A DNA stretch of 64,000 nt, taken from NCBI GenBank assembly GCA_040500365.1, contig CP148031.1:62001-126000 (forward strand), written 5' to 3'. Within the stretch, counting starts at the first letter, position 1. Each line of letters begins with the position of its first letter. The notes under the pieces are model-generated. The model ran no database searches. It was not told where the DNA came from and saw only the letters and a program-made list of their open reading frames with translations. The position numbers were made by a program, and so were the translations under genes. Source of the stretch: Dehalobacter alkaniphilus (GTDB lineage Bacteria; Bacillota; Desulfitobacteriia; Desulfitobacteriales; Syntrophobotulaceae). Below are positions 1 through 8,377 of the stretch, piece by piece.

Positions 1-1
1 C

Positions 2-247
2 TTGGTCAATTGTCCGGGGTGTCCCTCTGAGATTGGACCGGAGAGGCTTGCAAAGCAAATCAAGAACTTGGCTGAATATCAAGTGAATGAGATTTATTTT
101 AGCAGCTGTATAAATACCTTTTGTGTCTTTCGATATGATTATCAAGCCTTGATTGAACGGGATTACCCCGAAGTAGAAGTCATTTTTGATGCAGGCAGGC
201 CGCATCTTCCTCCAATCCAAATAGAATTTGCCTTGCAGAATAACTGA
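2..247 (+). CDS. CGGC-domain protein, 3' part
   Basis: The window opens inside this gene, so only the last 81 residues are visible. They begin with a Cys-x-x-Cys pair (NCPGCPSE) and carry a second cysteine pair (SSCINTFC). This is the layout of the CGGC-domain family (PF08821), small proteins thought to bind metal through conserved Cys and His residues; their cellular role is not established. The TGA stop at 245-247 lies 23 bases before the next start, so the two genes are probably cotranscribed. The assignment rests on the cysteine pattern alone. Confidence 0.55.
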   Translation: MVNCPGCPSEIGPERLAKQIKNLAEYQVNEIYFSSCINTFCVFRYDYQALIERDYPEVEVIFDAGRPHLPPIQIEFALQNN

Positions 248-270
248 TGAGATTAGATGGGAATAAGAAA

Positions 271-1011
271 ATGGAAAAAAGGAAAACGGTTATTGTTACG
301 GGCTCTTCCAGAGGGATAGGCAGGGCGACTGCTGAGCTGTTTGCATCAGAAGGTTATAATGTGCTTATTAATTATTGCCGGTCAGGAATCGAAGCATATC
401 AAGTATATAATTACCTGAAGAAAAATGCCCTGTCGGTAGCTGTCTGCAAAGCGGATATAACCAAACGCAAGCAGACCGATTTAATGGTTGAACGTTGTAT
501 TAAGCTATTCGGCAGTGTGGATATTTTAATTAATAATGCCGGGATAGCACAGATAAAGCTTTTTTCGGATATTACTGAAAAAGAATGGGATACGATGATG
601 AATACCAATCTCAAAGGTGTTTTTAACTGTACCCAGAGTGTTCTTAAACACATGCACTTACGGAAGGAAGGCAAGATTATCAACATTTCTTCAATCTGGG
701 GAATGGTCGGAGCATCCTGCGAGGTCCATTATTCCGCGGCAAAGGCAGGTGTAATCGGTATGACGAAAGCCCTGGCTAAGGAACTCGCACCATCCAATAT
801 CCAGGTCAATTGCATTGCTCCCGGCATCGTCCAGACAGATATGCTTGATTCTTTTACCAATGAAGAGTTAAAGGCGTTAAAACATCAAACTCCTTTAATG
901 AAAATCGGTAGTCCGGAGGACATCGCTTCTTGCGCTTTGTATTTGGCATCTGAGGGAGCGGATTTTGTTACGGGCCAGGTTATAAGTCCAAATGGCGGAT
1001 TTGTAATTTAG
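271..1011 (+). CDS. Short-chain dehydrogenase/reductase (FabG-like)
   Basis: A classical NAD(P)-dependent SDR of 246 residues. It has the N-terminal Rossmann motif (TGSSRGIGRA), the NNAG motif, the catalytic Ser in ISS and the YSAAK pair (YxxxK). The C-terminal PGIVQTDM and GQVISPNGG stretches are those of the FabG/3-oxoacyl reductase branch. SDRs with this layout reduce keto groups of acyl thioesters or oxidise secondary alcohols, and the substrate cannot be read from sequence. I chose the ATG at 271 (MEKRKTVIVTG) because it matches the family N-terminus and has a weak GGGA upstream. An in-frame ATG at 247 overlaps the previous stop but has no ribosome site. It is not next to fatty-acid genes, so a role in fatty-acid synthesis is doubtful. 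Confidence 0.88.
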   Translation: MEKRKTVIVTGSSRGIGRATAELFASEGYNVLINYCRSGIEAYQVYNYLKKNALSVAVCKADITKRKQTDLMVERCIKLFGSVDILINNAGIAQIKLFSDITEKEWDTMMNTNLKGVFNCTQSVLKHMHLRKEGKIINISSIWGMVGASCEVHYSAAKAGVIGMTKALAKELAPSNIQVNCIAPGIVQTDMLDSFTNEELKALKHQTPLMKIGSPEDIASCALYLASEGADFVTGQVISPNGGFVI

Positions 1012-1035
1012 ATGGTAAATACAAGGTTTGTTTAA

Positions 1036-1064
1036 TGGACATGGAATGTTGAAAAGAGTATAAT
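1036..1064 (+). promoter_or_regulatory. Predicted sigma-A promoter for the DUF3842/CooT pair
   Basis: TGGACA at 1036-1041 and TATAAT at 1059-1064 are separated by 17 bases, a near-consensus vegetative promoter. It sits in the gap after the dehydrogenase gene and about 65 bases before the DUF3842 start. Confidence 0.55.
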
Positions 1065-1129
1065 AACCTCAAGTTTTTAATACAGACTGGTTTGGAGAAA
1101 TTGTTATCTTATTAGTTGAGGGGAATGGT

Positions 1130-1540
1130 ATGCGGATTGCTGTAATAGATGGTCAAGGCGGCGGCATCGGCAAGGCAATTGTCGAAAAGCTTCGGAAGGA
1201 GCTGCCTGAAGATATAAAAATTATTGCACTTGGCACAAATGCGCTTGCCACTTCCCTTATGCTTAAAGCCGGTGCGAATGAAGGGGCTGCAGGGGAAAAT
1301 GCGATTGTGTTTAATGCAGGCAAAGTCGATATTATCATGGGAACGGTAGCAATTATTGCGGCAAATTCTATGCTTGGCGAGTTAACCCCCGTTATGGCCA
1401 AAGCAATTGCCGAAAGTCCAGCCAAAAAAATGCTTTTGCCGCTAAACCGGTGCAATATTGACATAGTAGGAGCAGACAAAAGCCAGCCCCTGCCGCATTT
1501 GATAGATAGTGCCATCCAAAATATAAAAGCATTATTTTGA
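1130..1540 (+). CDS. DUF3842 family protein
   Basis: A 136-residue protein with a glycine-rich N-terminus (IDGQGGGIGKAIVEKL) that looks like a dinucleotide-binding fold, followed by hydrophobic strands and an Asn-Arg-Cys motif (LLPLNRCNID). This is the DUF3842 family (PF12953), common in anaerobic Firmicutes and without a known function. The start has a purine-rich site (GAGGGGAA) just upstream. It is followed after 10 bases by a CooT-like nickel-binding protein. DUF3842 and CooT genes next to each other hint at a shared role in metal handling, which is inference from neighbourhood only. Confidence 0.8.
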   Translation: MRIAVIDGQGGGIGKAIVEKLRKELPEDIKIIALGTNALATSLMLKAGANEGAAGENAIVFNAGKVDIIMGTVAIIAANSMLGELTPVMAKAIAESPAKKMLLPLNRCNIDIVGADKSQPLPHLIDSAIQNIKALF

Positions 1541-1550
1541 GGTGAGGAAA

Positions 1551-1739
1551 ATGTGTGAAGCAAATGTTTATTTAATTGATGAAAAAGGAGAAGAAGAACT
1601 GTTTCTCGAATCGGTAGACAAGATATTTCCAGAAGAAGAAAACCTTGTGCTGGAGAATATCTTTGGTGAAAGGAAAATTGTTAAGGCGAAAATCAAAAGA
1701 ATGGAACTGGTAGATCATAGAATCGTGCTGCAAAAATAG
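1551..1739 (+). CDS. CooT-like nickel-binding small protein
   Basis: A 62-residue protein starting MCEANVYL. The N-terminal Met-Cys-Glu-Ala and the following beta-rich sequence with acidic patches, ending in HRIVLQK, match the CooT family. Members are small dimeric proteins that bind one nickel ion through Cys2 and were first described with carbon monoxide dehydrogenase maturation. No CODH genes lie nearby here. The ATG at 1551 is chosen over an upstream in-frame start because Cys2 must follow the initiator Met, and because GAGGTGAGG lies at the right distance before it. Confidence 0.8.
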   Translation: MCEANVYLIDEKGEEELFLESVDKIFPEEENLVLENIFGERKIVKAKIKRMELVDHRIVLQK

Positions 1740-1877
1740 GTTATTTGATAAATGATTGTTTAGATATAGACATGTAATTTAATATACCTTATAATTTGAC
1801 TATCAAAAAATGAGTCATGAAGACTCATAGGATATTTAAATCAAAAAAATCTAACGAAACATATAGATTAGAGCAAG

Positions 1878-1935
1878 CCACGAAGGCTGAGAAACATCCG
1901 CAGGAGCGGAGGTTCAGCTTCGTGGTTTTTTATTT
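1878..1935 (+). terminator. Branched Rho-independent terminator after the CooT-like gene
   Basis: CCACGAAGGCTGA at 1878-1890 pairs with TCAGCTTCGTGG at 1914-1925. A smaller TCCGC/GCGGA hairpin sits inside the loop, and a T-rich run follows directly. The fold ends transcription of the DUF3842/CooT unit. A separate 7-base-pair hairpin (ATGAGTC/GACTCAT, 1810-1828) lies upstream without a T run. Confidence 0.75.
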
Positions 1936-1963
1936 TTGCGAAATTCTGCACCATTAGGTGACT

Positions 1964-1994
1964 GGGGGGGGACACTGGAATTTTAATCCCCCCC
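1964..1994. other. Homopolymeric G/C hairpin in the gap before the methyltransferase
   Basis: Eight G at 1964-1971 face seven C at 1988-1994 across a 16-base AT-rich spacer. The pair can form a strong stem in DNA or RNA. Nothing else was recognised in the 1740-2053 gap apart from the two hairpins upstream and the ribosome site of the next gene. Confidence 0.4.
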
Positions 1995-2053
1995 TGGCGG
2001 ATTGTAGAATATGGGAAATCCTGATACCTTAATTTTTAACTGAGGTGAAAAGA

Positions 2054-2866
2054 ATGAACGTTGAAGAAATTCGGGAGAAATGGAGCCTGAAAAAGCAGAA
2101 TAAAAAAGCCAGCGTAGATATGTGGAACTCGATGGCCGGGAGTTTTGGCGAATTTGTGCTGCCTGGTTTCCAGGAAGATACCTTCCTGAAACTGCTGGAA
2201 AAAAAGAAGATGCTGAGTCAGGAGGGACTGGCCCTGGATGTGGGCTGCGGGGCGGGCAAATATGCTTTGGCCATCGCCGGCCGATGCCATCAGGTTATCG
2301 GGGTAGACCTGTCACCGCATATGATCGAAATCGCTAAACAAAAAAAGGCCAAATATAAAATGGAAAATGCAGACTTTTTCTGTGAGGACTGGCATCAGTT
2401 TGACCTTGAGCAAGCCGGATGGACACAAAAATTTGATCTTGTTTTTGCCCATATGACGCCGGCCATTCAAAGTGCGGATACTTTTGAGAAACTGTCGGCT
2501 GCCTCCAAGGGCTGGTGCGTGCTGTCCAAACCGATCAGGCGAACAGACCCCGTGTCCGATGCGGTTAAAGATCTTGTCGGACTCAAGGAAAAGAGGGAAA
2601 ACTGCGACGACGAGCTGATCTACGCTTTTGAGCTTCTTTGGCGTCAGGGGTGTCTGCCGGAACTGGAATACGAAAAACAGGTCTGGAAGATGAAGAAAAC
2701 ACTGGAACAGGCCATGGGCATGTATGTCAACCGGATTAAAACCTATCGGGATATTTCCCCGGCCGAGGAAGAAGAGGTAAAAGCATATCTGAATTCCCTG
2801 GCCCGGGATGGCTTTGTATATGAGGATGTCGATACTACCATAGTAACGTTGTTTTGGCAGGTTTAA
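2054..2866 (+). CDS. Class I SAM-dependent methyltransferase
   Basis: A 270-residue protein with the SAM-binding motif I (LDVGCGAGKYALAIA, about residues 65-79) and an acidic residue ending strand 2 (VIGVDLSPHM). It also has the post-motif Asp-Leu-Val-Phe-Ala-His stretch typical of class I methyltransferases. The acceptor is unknown. It stands first in a run with an FmdE-family protein and a metal-chelate type ABC importer, so a role in making or processing a metal ligand is possible but unproven. The ATG at 2054 is preferred to the GTG at 2045 because the latter is part of the ribosome site GAGGTG. Confidence 0.8.
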   Translation: MNVEEIREKWSLKKQNKKASVDMWNSMAGSFGEFVLPGFQEDTFLKLLEKKKMLSQEGLALDVGCGAGKYALAIAGRCHQVIGVDLSPHMIEIAKQKKAKYKMENADFFCEDWHQFDLEQAGWTQKFDLVFAHMTPAIQSADTFEKLSAASKGWCVLSKPIRRTDPVSDAVKDLVGLKEKRENCDDELIYAFELLWRQGCLPELEYEKQVWKMKKTLEQAMGMYVNRIKTYRDISPAEEEEVKAYLNSLARDGFVYEDVDTTIVTLFWQV

Positions 2867-2900
2867 TTAAATACCAATATAGATTACGGAGGAAGTAAAA

Positions 2901-3431
2901 ATGTGTGTTAAACTAACGCCTTGGGAAAAAGCAGTGGAGTTTCACGGACATTCCTGTCCTGGTCTGGCTATCGGCTATAAGGCGGCCGTGGCTGCTCAAG
3001 AAAAGATGGGTATCCGCTTTTCATCTGACGAAGAAATTGTCTGCGTTACGGAAAACGATGCTTGCGGCGTCGATGCCATTCAGGTTCTGACCGGCTGCAG
3101 CATGGGAAAAGGGAATCTGATCTACAGGGGTACAGGGAAAATGGCCTTCAGCTTTTTCAACAGAAAAAGCGGTGAAAGCTTGCGCTTGGTACTGAAAGCT
3201 TTTGAGGGGGAAATGACAAGGGAAGAGCGCCAGGCGTATATTCTGAAGGCTCCGGCAGAAGAAGTTTTTGATTTTAAGAAGCCGGGTTTTGCCTTGCCTG
3301 AAACCGCGAGGCTTTTTGACTCGATTGTCTGTGAGTCCTGCGGGGAAAACGCGCCGGAACACAAAATGCGATTGCAGGACGGGAAAAAAGTCTGTCTGGA
3401 TTGTTATATAGACTACGGCAGAGGCTGGTAG
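2901..3431 (+). CDS. FmdE-family protein with C-terminal zinc ribbon
   Basis: A 176-residue protein with the FmdE signature HGHSCPGLAIG at residues 15-25, whose His/Cys residues bind metal, and with ENDACGVDAIQ further on. It ends in a four-cysteine zinc ribbon (CESCG...CLDC). FmdE was named as a formylmethanofuran dehydrogenase subunit, but most bacterial homologues stand alone and are often next to molybdate, tungstate or metal-chelate transporters. Here it precedes a FecCD-type importer by 26 bases. GGAGGAAG supports the start. The exact function is unknown. Confidence 0.85.
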   Translation: MCVKLTPWEKAVEFHGHSCPGLAIGYKAAVAAQEKMGIRFSSDEEIVCVTENDACGVDAIQVLTGCSMGKGNLIYRGTGKMAFSFFNRKSGESLRLVLKAFEGEMTREERQAYILKAPAEEVFDFKKPGFALPETARLFDSIVCESCGENAPEHKMRLQDGKKVCLDCYIDYGRGW

Positions 3432-3457
3432 AGAATAGTTAAAGGAAAGGGCAGAAA

Positions 3458-4543
3458 ATGAAGCATAAACCGACTGATGTCCGTAATTTGCAGGATACGG
3501 ATATTTATCATAAATTTATACGAAAGAAAAAAATGGTGATTTTGCTGCTGGCTTTCCTCGTTATCGTGTTGTCTGTGGCCGCGGTCAATGCCGGTTCATA
3601 TAGCCTCAATCCGTTTCAGGTGATTCAATCGTTCCTGGGAAAAGGGAGCGATGCATCAAGTGTTGTCATCTGGCAAATACGGATGCCCAGGATTCTGGCG
3701 GCGATCATTGCTGGCGCTGGCTTGGCGGTGGCCGGTTGCGTTATGCAGAACAATCTGAGGAACCCGCTGGCCTCACCTGACACCCTTGGTGTTTCCCATG
3801 CTGCAGCTTTCGGAGCGAATATTGCCATTATTGTTTTGGGAGCCGGCAGTATTTCCAGTACAAGTACGGATGCGGTTACCATCAATAATCCCTATCTGGT
3901 TACGGTTTGTGCTTTTGTATGTTCCATGACGGCAACGCTGGTAATTTTGCTGTTGGCAAGAATACGGGGTTTTTTACCCGAAGCTATGATCCTGGCAGGG
4001 GTAGCGCTAAATTCCCTGTTCATGGCAGGAACCATTCTGATACAATATTTTGCCAGTGATGTCCAGATTGCAGCAGCAGTTTTTTGGACTTTTGGGGATC
4101 TGGGAAGGGTTGCCTGGAGGGAAGTAGTGATTCTGACCTGCCTAATAATTTTGTCCTTTATTTATTTCCTGTTTAAAAGGTGGGACTATAATGCGCTGGA
4201 CAGCGGGGAAGAAACCGCCAAAAGTCTGGGCGTTCATGTGGAAAGAGTCAGACAGGGAGGCATGTTTGTTTCAGCGTTAATAGCAGCCGTATCAGTATCT
4301 TTCCTTGGCATTATCGGCTTTGTCGGGCTTGTTGCTCCTCAAATCATGCGCAGGATCATCGGCGGCGATCACCGCTACCTGATACCAGCCTCGGCGCTGA
4401 TGGGATCGGCGCTGCTGCTTTTCTCCGATACTATCGCCAGGACCATGGTTGCGCCGATAGTGCTTCCGGTAGGGGCCATCACTTCCTTCTTTGGGGCGCC
4501 GCTCTTTTTATACTTGCTGATAAGGGGGTATCAAAGACGATGA
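3458..4543 (+). CDS. FecCD-family ABC importer permease
   Basis: A 361-residue integral membrane protein with about ten predicted spans, beginning after a 25-residue cytoplasmic lead. The conserved segments (RMPRILAAIIAGAGLAVAG near residue 75 and LGIIGFVGLVAPQIMRR near residue 280, the ATPase-contact loop) identify the BtuC/FecCD/FhuB permease family. These permeases import iron siderophores, haem, cobalamin or other metal chelates. Its stop overlaps the ATPase start by four bases, so the two are translationally coupled. Confidence 0.92.
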   Translation: MKHKPTDVRNLQDTDIYHKFIRKKKMVILLLAFLVIVLSVAAVNAGSYSLNPFQVIQSFLGKGSDASSVVIWQIRMPRILAAIIAGAGLAVAGCVMQNNLRNPLASPDTLGVSHAAAFGANIAIIVLGAGSISSTSTDAVTINNPYLVTVCAFVCSMTATLVILLLARIRGFLPEAMILAGVALNSLFMAGTILIQYFASDVQIAAAVFWTFGDLGRVAWREVVILTCLIILSFIYFLFKRWDYNALDSGEETAKSLGVHVERVRQGGMFVSALIAAVSVSFLGIIGFVGLVAPQIMRRIIGGDHRYLIPASALMGSALLLFSDTIARTMVAPIVLPVGAITSFFGAPLFLYLLIRGYQRR

Positions 4544-5292
4544 TTTTATCCGTCAAAGGATTGGCGTTTCAATATCCGAGCCGGGAGGTATTGCAGGATA
4601 TTAATTTTACCGTGGCCGAAGGAGATTTTCTGTCTATTCTGGGAGTAAACGGCGCGGGGAAATCCACGCTGCTGAAATGTCTGAATAAAGTGTTAAGCCC
4701 TCATGCCGGCACGGTGTTTATCCGGGAGGAAGATACCGGCAAGCTTAGCCGGAGGGAACTGGCCAAAAGAATCGGTTATGTTGCCCAGCGCCAGGAAGGT
4801 GCCTTCGCCACGGTATTTGATGCTGTTCTTTTAGGAAGAAAGCCGTATATTCAATGGGAAGCTTCCCAAAAAGATCTGGAAATCACCCGCAAGGCCTTGA
4901 AATCACTAGATCTGGAGGAATACGCCTTACGTTACTTAAATGAACTCAGCGGAGGAGAACAGCAAAAAGTTGTCATAGCCAGGGCCTTGGCGCAAGAACC
5001 GGAACTGCTTTTGCTGGACGAACCGACCAGCAGTCTGGATTTGAAAAACCAGCTTGAGGTCGCTAAAATAATCAGGAATGTTGTCCAAGATAAGCAAATG
5101 TGCGCGGTGGTCACGATGCATGACTTGAATCTGGCGATCCGATATGCAAATAAGTTCTTACTACTGAAAAACGGTGTTATTTTTGCTGCTGGCGGTCTTG
5201 AAGTGATGACGCCCGAAAATATTGAAAGTGTTTATGCTGTACCAGTCAGAATCAAAGAAATAGAGGATATCCCGGTTGTGGTGCCGGTTTAA
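4540..5292 (+). CDS. FecE-type ABC transporter ATPase
   Basis: A 250-residue ATP-binding subunit with Walker A (GVNGAGKST), Q-loop region (VAQRQEG), signature LSGGEQQ, Walker B (LLLLDEPTSSLD) and the switch His in VTMHDLN. It energises the FecCD-type permease whose gene it overlaps (ATGA). The substrate is a metal chelate of unknown identity. Confidence 0.93.
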   Translation: MILSVKGLAFQYPSREVLQDINFTVAEGDFLSILGVNGAGKSTLLKCLNKVLSPHAGTVFIREEDTGKLSRRELAKRIGYVAQRQEGAFATVFDAVLLGRKPYIQWEASQKDLEITRKALKSLDLEEYALRYLNELSGGEQQKVVIARALAQEPELLLLDEPTSSLDLKNQLEVAKIIRNVVQDKQMCAVVTMHDLNLAIRYANKFLLLKNGVIFAAGGLEVMTPENIESVYAVPVRIKEIEDIPVVVPV

Positions 5293-5363
5293 ATATTCCG
5301 ACCCAATGAGAGTATCCAAACAAAAGAACTAAACTGAAGGAAAATATGAATTGGAGGGTAAAA

Positions 5364-6482
5364 ATGAAAAGAAAGTTTATCTCACAAAGACAATTAATCG
5401 CCCTAACCCTGGCGGCGCTATTCTGTCTGACATTTTTGTTCAGCGGGTGTTCCGCCCAATCTTCCCAGAATGCTTCCGCTAAAATCACGGTAACGGATAT
5501 GCTGGGAAGACAGGTCGAAATTAACGGAACAGCTAAAAAAGTGGTTGCTATCGGTCCAGGCGCTTTAAGGCTTTGCTGTTATTTCAAGAATACGGAGATT
5601 TTTGCGGGAATTGAACAAATGGAAAAAGACAGTCCTACAGGCAGGCCCTACCTTTATGCCAACCAATCTCTGGCGAGTCTTCCGGTTATTGGGCCGGGAG
5701 GACCCAATAATGCTCCGAATCCGGAACAAATCCTTGCCGTAAAACCGGATGTCATTTTTACAACCTATGCAGCGGATAAAGCCACTGTCGATAACTTGCA
5801 GTCCAAAACAGGGATACCCGTTGTGGCGTTAAGCTACGGCAAAACATCAACTTTTGATCCCCAGGTCGATGCTTCATTAATACTAATCGGCAAAATTATC
5901 GGCATGGATAAAAGGGCTGAGGAATTAGTCAGTCTGATGGCCCAATATAAGACGGACCTGGATACCAGGACCAAGAATGTGGCTGAGGCGCAAAAATCTT
6001 CTGCCTATGTCGGCGGCTTAGGGATGAGAGGCGTCCATGGAATCGAAAGCACGCAGGGCAATTACTCGCTCTTTAATGCCGTCCATGCCAAAAATGTGGT
6101 TGATGAAACCGGAAAAACAGGTTCGTTGATGATTGACAAAGAGCAATTGATCAGTTGGAACCCGGATAAGATTTTTCTTGATGGGGCCGGATACGCTTCG
6201 GTTCTTGAAGACTATAAGAAAAACCCTAAGTTCTATCAAAGTCTGTCTGCGGTAAAGAATGGAGAACTGTATGCCCTGCTTCCGTATAATTATTATACGA
6301 CCAATATCGATACCTCAATCGCTGACGCTTATTACATCGGTAAAGTCCTTTATCCTGAACAGTTTAAGGATGTCGATCCCGAGAAAAAAGCGGCTGAAAT
6401 TTATCAGGCTCTTTTAGGAAAAGATGTTTATGCCCAGATGGCAAAGGATTATGGCGGGTTTAAGAAGCTTGTACTTCAGTAA
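5364..6482 (+). CDS. Substrate-binding lipoprotein of the metal-chelate ABC importer
   Basis: A class III (FepB/BtuF-like) periplasmic-binding-fold lipoprotein. The N-terminus has a basic start, a hydrophobic stretch and the lipobox FSGC at about residue 25, so it is anchored to the outer face of the membrane. The body has the typical opening (VTDMLGRQVEI, VVAIGPGALRL) and NPEQILAVKPDVIFTTY. It completes the importer with the two genes upstream. The ATG at 5364 is preferred over 5346 because GGAGGG at 5353-5358 lies between them at the right distance. Several cobalamin-linked genes follow, but an iron or other chelate is equally possible as ligand. Confidence 0.92.
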   Translation: MKRKFISQRQLIALTLAALFCLTFLFSGCSAQSSQNASAKITVTDMLGRQVEINGTAKKVVAIGPGALRLCCYFKNTEIFAGIEQMEKDSPTGRPYLYANQSLASLPVIGPGGPNNAPNPEQILAVKPDVIFTTYAADKATVDNLQSKTGIPVVALSYGKTSTFDPQVDASLILIGKIIGMDKRAEELVSLMAQYKTDLDTRTKNVAEAQKSSAYVGGLGMRGVHGIESTQGNYSLFNAVHAKNVVDETGKTGSLMIDKEQLISWNPDKIFLDGAGYASVLEDYKKNPKFYQSLSAVKNGELYALLPYNYYTTNIDTSIADAYYIGKVLYPEQFKDVDPEKKAAEIYQALLGKDVYAQMAKDYGGFKKLVLQ

Positions 6483-6543
6483 ATTTCCTTATTAATTATC
6501 AGCCAATTGTCAACTCTATTTGACCAAAGGACAGGTATTCAAA

Positions 6544-6576
6544 AACCCATCAGGCTGAAATCGCACCTGATGGGTT
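6544..6576. terminator. Hairpin after the importer operon
   Basis: AACCCATCAGG at 6544-6554 pairs perfectly with CCTGATGGGTT at 6566-6576. No clear T run follows, so it may stabilise the mRNA end or act as a weak terminator. Confidence 0.5.
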
Positions 6577-6609
6577 ACTCATAATTCCGAAAGAGAAGAG
6601 GTGTTTAGT

Positions 6610-7191
6610 GTGAGATTGGAACCACAAAAAAGAGAACAGATTATGCCTTTGCCGGTTGCCCTTATTTCTACGCTGAGTAAAGACGGTGTGCGCAATATTG
6701 CTCCCTGGTCGAATATTACCCCAATCCTAAGACCCTATGAGGAAATCGTTTTGGCTTCCTGGATTAAGAGAGATACATTAATCAATATCCGGGAAACCGG
6801 AGAATTTGTCATCAATATCCCTCCGGCTAATCTGGCTGATGCGGTGATGATTTGTTCCAAGAACTATCCTCCGGAAGTTGACGAGTTTCTGAAAGCCGGT
6901 TTAACACCGTACCCATCGAAACAAATAAAGGTTCCGGGGATCGAAGGGTGTTTAGCCTGGGCGGAATGCAAGATGATTGAAGAAATTTTCCGGGAAAAAT
7001 ATTCGCTGGTGATTGGCAAAGTCGTTCACCTGGAAGCAGATGCGTCCTTTTTCAATGAGGACGGAGACATGGATTTTGAGCGTGCTCAGCCGCTTTCCGC
7101 GATGTTGGGGGATAAGCAAATGTGGTTTACGAGACCGGTTTTTGCCGGCAGGAAGGCAGACTATGCAGAGATGTTTGATAAACAATTATAG
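6610..7191 (+). CDS. Flavin reductase-like (FMN-binding split barrel) protein
   Basis: A 193-residue protein of the flavin reductase-like family. It opens with MPLPVALISTLSKDGVRNIAPWSN and continues with RDTLINIRETGEFVINI, the FMN-binding split-barrel signature. Relatives use FMN for small redox reactions, and some are linked to metal-chelate reduction. Placed directly after a chelate importer, it could release metal by reduction, which is inference. The GTG at 6610 has GAGAAGAGG at a good distance; an earlier in-frame GTG at 6601 overlaps that site. Confidence 0.85.
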   Translation: MRLEPQKREQIMPLPVALISTLSKDGVRNIAPWSNITPILRPYEEIVLASWIKRDTLINIRETGEFVINIPPANLADAVMICSKNYPPEVDEFLKAGLTPYPSKQIKVPGIEGCLAWAECKMIEEIFREKYSLVIGKVVHLEADASFFNEDGDMDFERAQPLSAMLGDKQMWFTRPVFAGRKADYAEMFDKQL

Positions 7192-7310
7192 GGTGAACGA
7201 TGTATGATAATTTTCATAGCCATAATTGTTGATTTGTATGATTAGGCTATACAAATTTTATCACGCCATGATATAATTAATTTAATTAAATATATGGTAA
7301 TGAGTGATTT

Positions 7311-7465
7311 TTGCCCGAGGGCAAGAATTGAAAAGGGAAGTCAGTTAAAGCTGACGCGGTGCCTGCCACTGTACGAGGGAGTCGGTTTACATAATGTCAC
7401 TGGGATTTGCCTGGGAAGACGTGAATCGATAAAGATCTTGAGCCAGGAAACCTGCTCTTGCCGAA
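7311..7465 (+). promoter_or_regulatory. Cobalamin (B12) riboswitch upstream of cbiJMNQO
   Basis: The leader holds the conserved cobalamin aptamer elements: a GGGAA segment, GGTGCCTGCCACTGT, a GTCACTGGG segment and the B12 box GCCAGGAAACCTGC near 7442-7455. GGCAAGA at 7320-7326 pairs with TCTTGCC at 7456-7462 to close the structure. A TATAAT at 7272-7277 could be the -10 element. The aptamer is followed by an intrinsic terminator, so binding of cobalamin should stop transcription of the cobalt transport genes. Confidence 0.9.
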
Positions 7466-7550
7466 TACTGCGACTACCTACGGGATGTTAGGGAGGTGAG
7501 ACCTGTGTTTCCGGGATTTTATTTGGTTCCTGATACTGGTTAGACTTTTA

Positions 7551-7578
7551 CCCTTCCGATAGGAAGGGTTTTTTAGTT
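7551..7578 (+). terminator. Riboswitch-controlled terminator
   Basis: CCCTTCC at 7551-7557 pairs with GGAAGGG at 7562-7568 and is followed by six T. It lies between the cobalamin aptamer and cbiJ and is the likely expression platform. Confidence 0.82.
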
Positions 7579-7610
7579 TTTGAAAATTACCTGTAGTATG
7601 GAGGTTATTA

Positions 7611-8336
7611 ATGATTATCCTTCTGGGAGAAACTGCTGTGGCTTCTGAGATTAGTAAACATCTCCAAAACAGGGGGATTGACTTTATCAAAAAGTCTACT
7701 TGGAGTGATAAAAACGATTTGTCGGCACCTTCTGTTATTATTAATGTCAGCCATCCTTTCAGTGATGAGTTTGTTTCGCTAAGTCAATTTTGTAAACAAT
7801 CCGGTATTCCTTATCTCAGGCTGGAAAGGCCTGAAACAAAAATTCCGGACAGTTCTTTAATTTTCCGGGCATCTAGCGGGGAGGAAGCATTGCTTCGTCT
7901 GAATAAGCGCATTTGCACATTATACAAAAAGCAAGGATGTCCGGTAAAGGTTTTTGTCACTACTGGCAGTCATCAACTGGAAAGTATTGTCCATAGTTCC
8001 TTTGCCGGCATGGCACGTTTTGTCGTACGGGTTCTCCCCGAAGGCCGTTTGGTGCAAAAATGTCAGGATTTAGGTATTCATCCCCGGGACATCCTAGCTA
8101 TGCAAGGCCCTTTTTCCAAAGATATTAATAAAGCGCTGTTCAAGTTTTACGGGGCGGATATTGTTTTGATGAAGGATAGCGGTCTTGCCGACGGAACGGA
8201 TACGAAAATCTCGGCTGCTTTAGAATTGGGTTTGGAAATTCTGTTGATACGGAAAAATAAAGTTGGTTATGGTTTAACCATGAATAACGTTGATGAACTA
8301 ATAACATGGATCGATAGTAACATTTCAAAATTATGA
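7611..8336 (+). CDS. cbiJ: Cobalt-precorrin-6A reductase
   Basis: A 241-residue CbiJ/CobK-family enzyme. Visible family marks are the N-terminal LLGETAVASEI, NVSHPFSDEF (the Asp-Ala-Thr-His-Pro-Phe position of the family), YLRLERP, DILAMQGPFS and KDSGLADGTDTKISAA. The enzyme reduces cobalt-precorrin-6A with NADPH during anaerobic corrin ring synthesis. It is the first gene after the riboswitch and precedes the cobalt importer, so ring synthesis and cobalt supply are co-regulated. Its stop overlaps an upstream in-frame start of cbiM. Confidence 0.88.
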   Translation: MIILLGETAVASEISKHLQNRGIDFIKKSTWSDKNDLSAPSVIINVSHPFSDEFVSLSQFCKQSGIPYLRLERPETKIPDSSLIFRASSGEEALLRLNKRICTLYKKQGCPVKVFVTTGSHQLESIVHSSFAGMARFVVRVLPEGRLVQKCQDLGIHPRDILAMQGPFSKDINKALFKFYGADIVLMKDSGLADGTDTKISAALELGLEILLIRKNKVGYGLTMNNVDELITWIDSNISKL

Positions 8337-8377
8337 ATCTTACGTTCAGGATAAAAGAGAAAAGAAAGGTGACGCTA

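Noticed and set aside
7294..7491. Open frame of 65 codons on the plus strand
   Set aside because: It lies wholly within the cobalamin riboswitch; the RNA structure explains the sequence better than coding.
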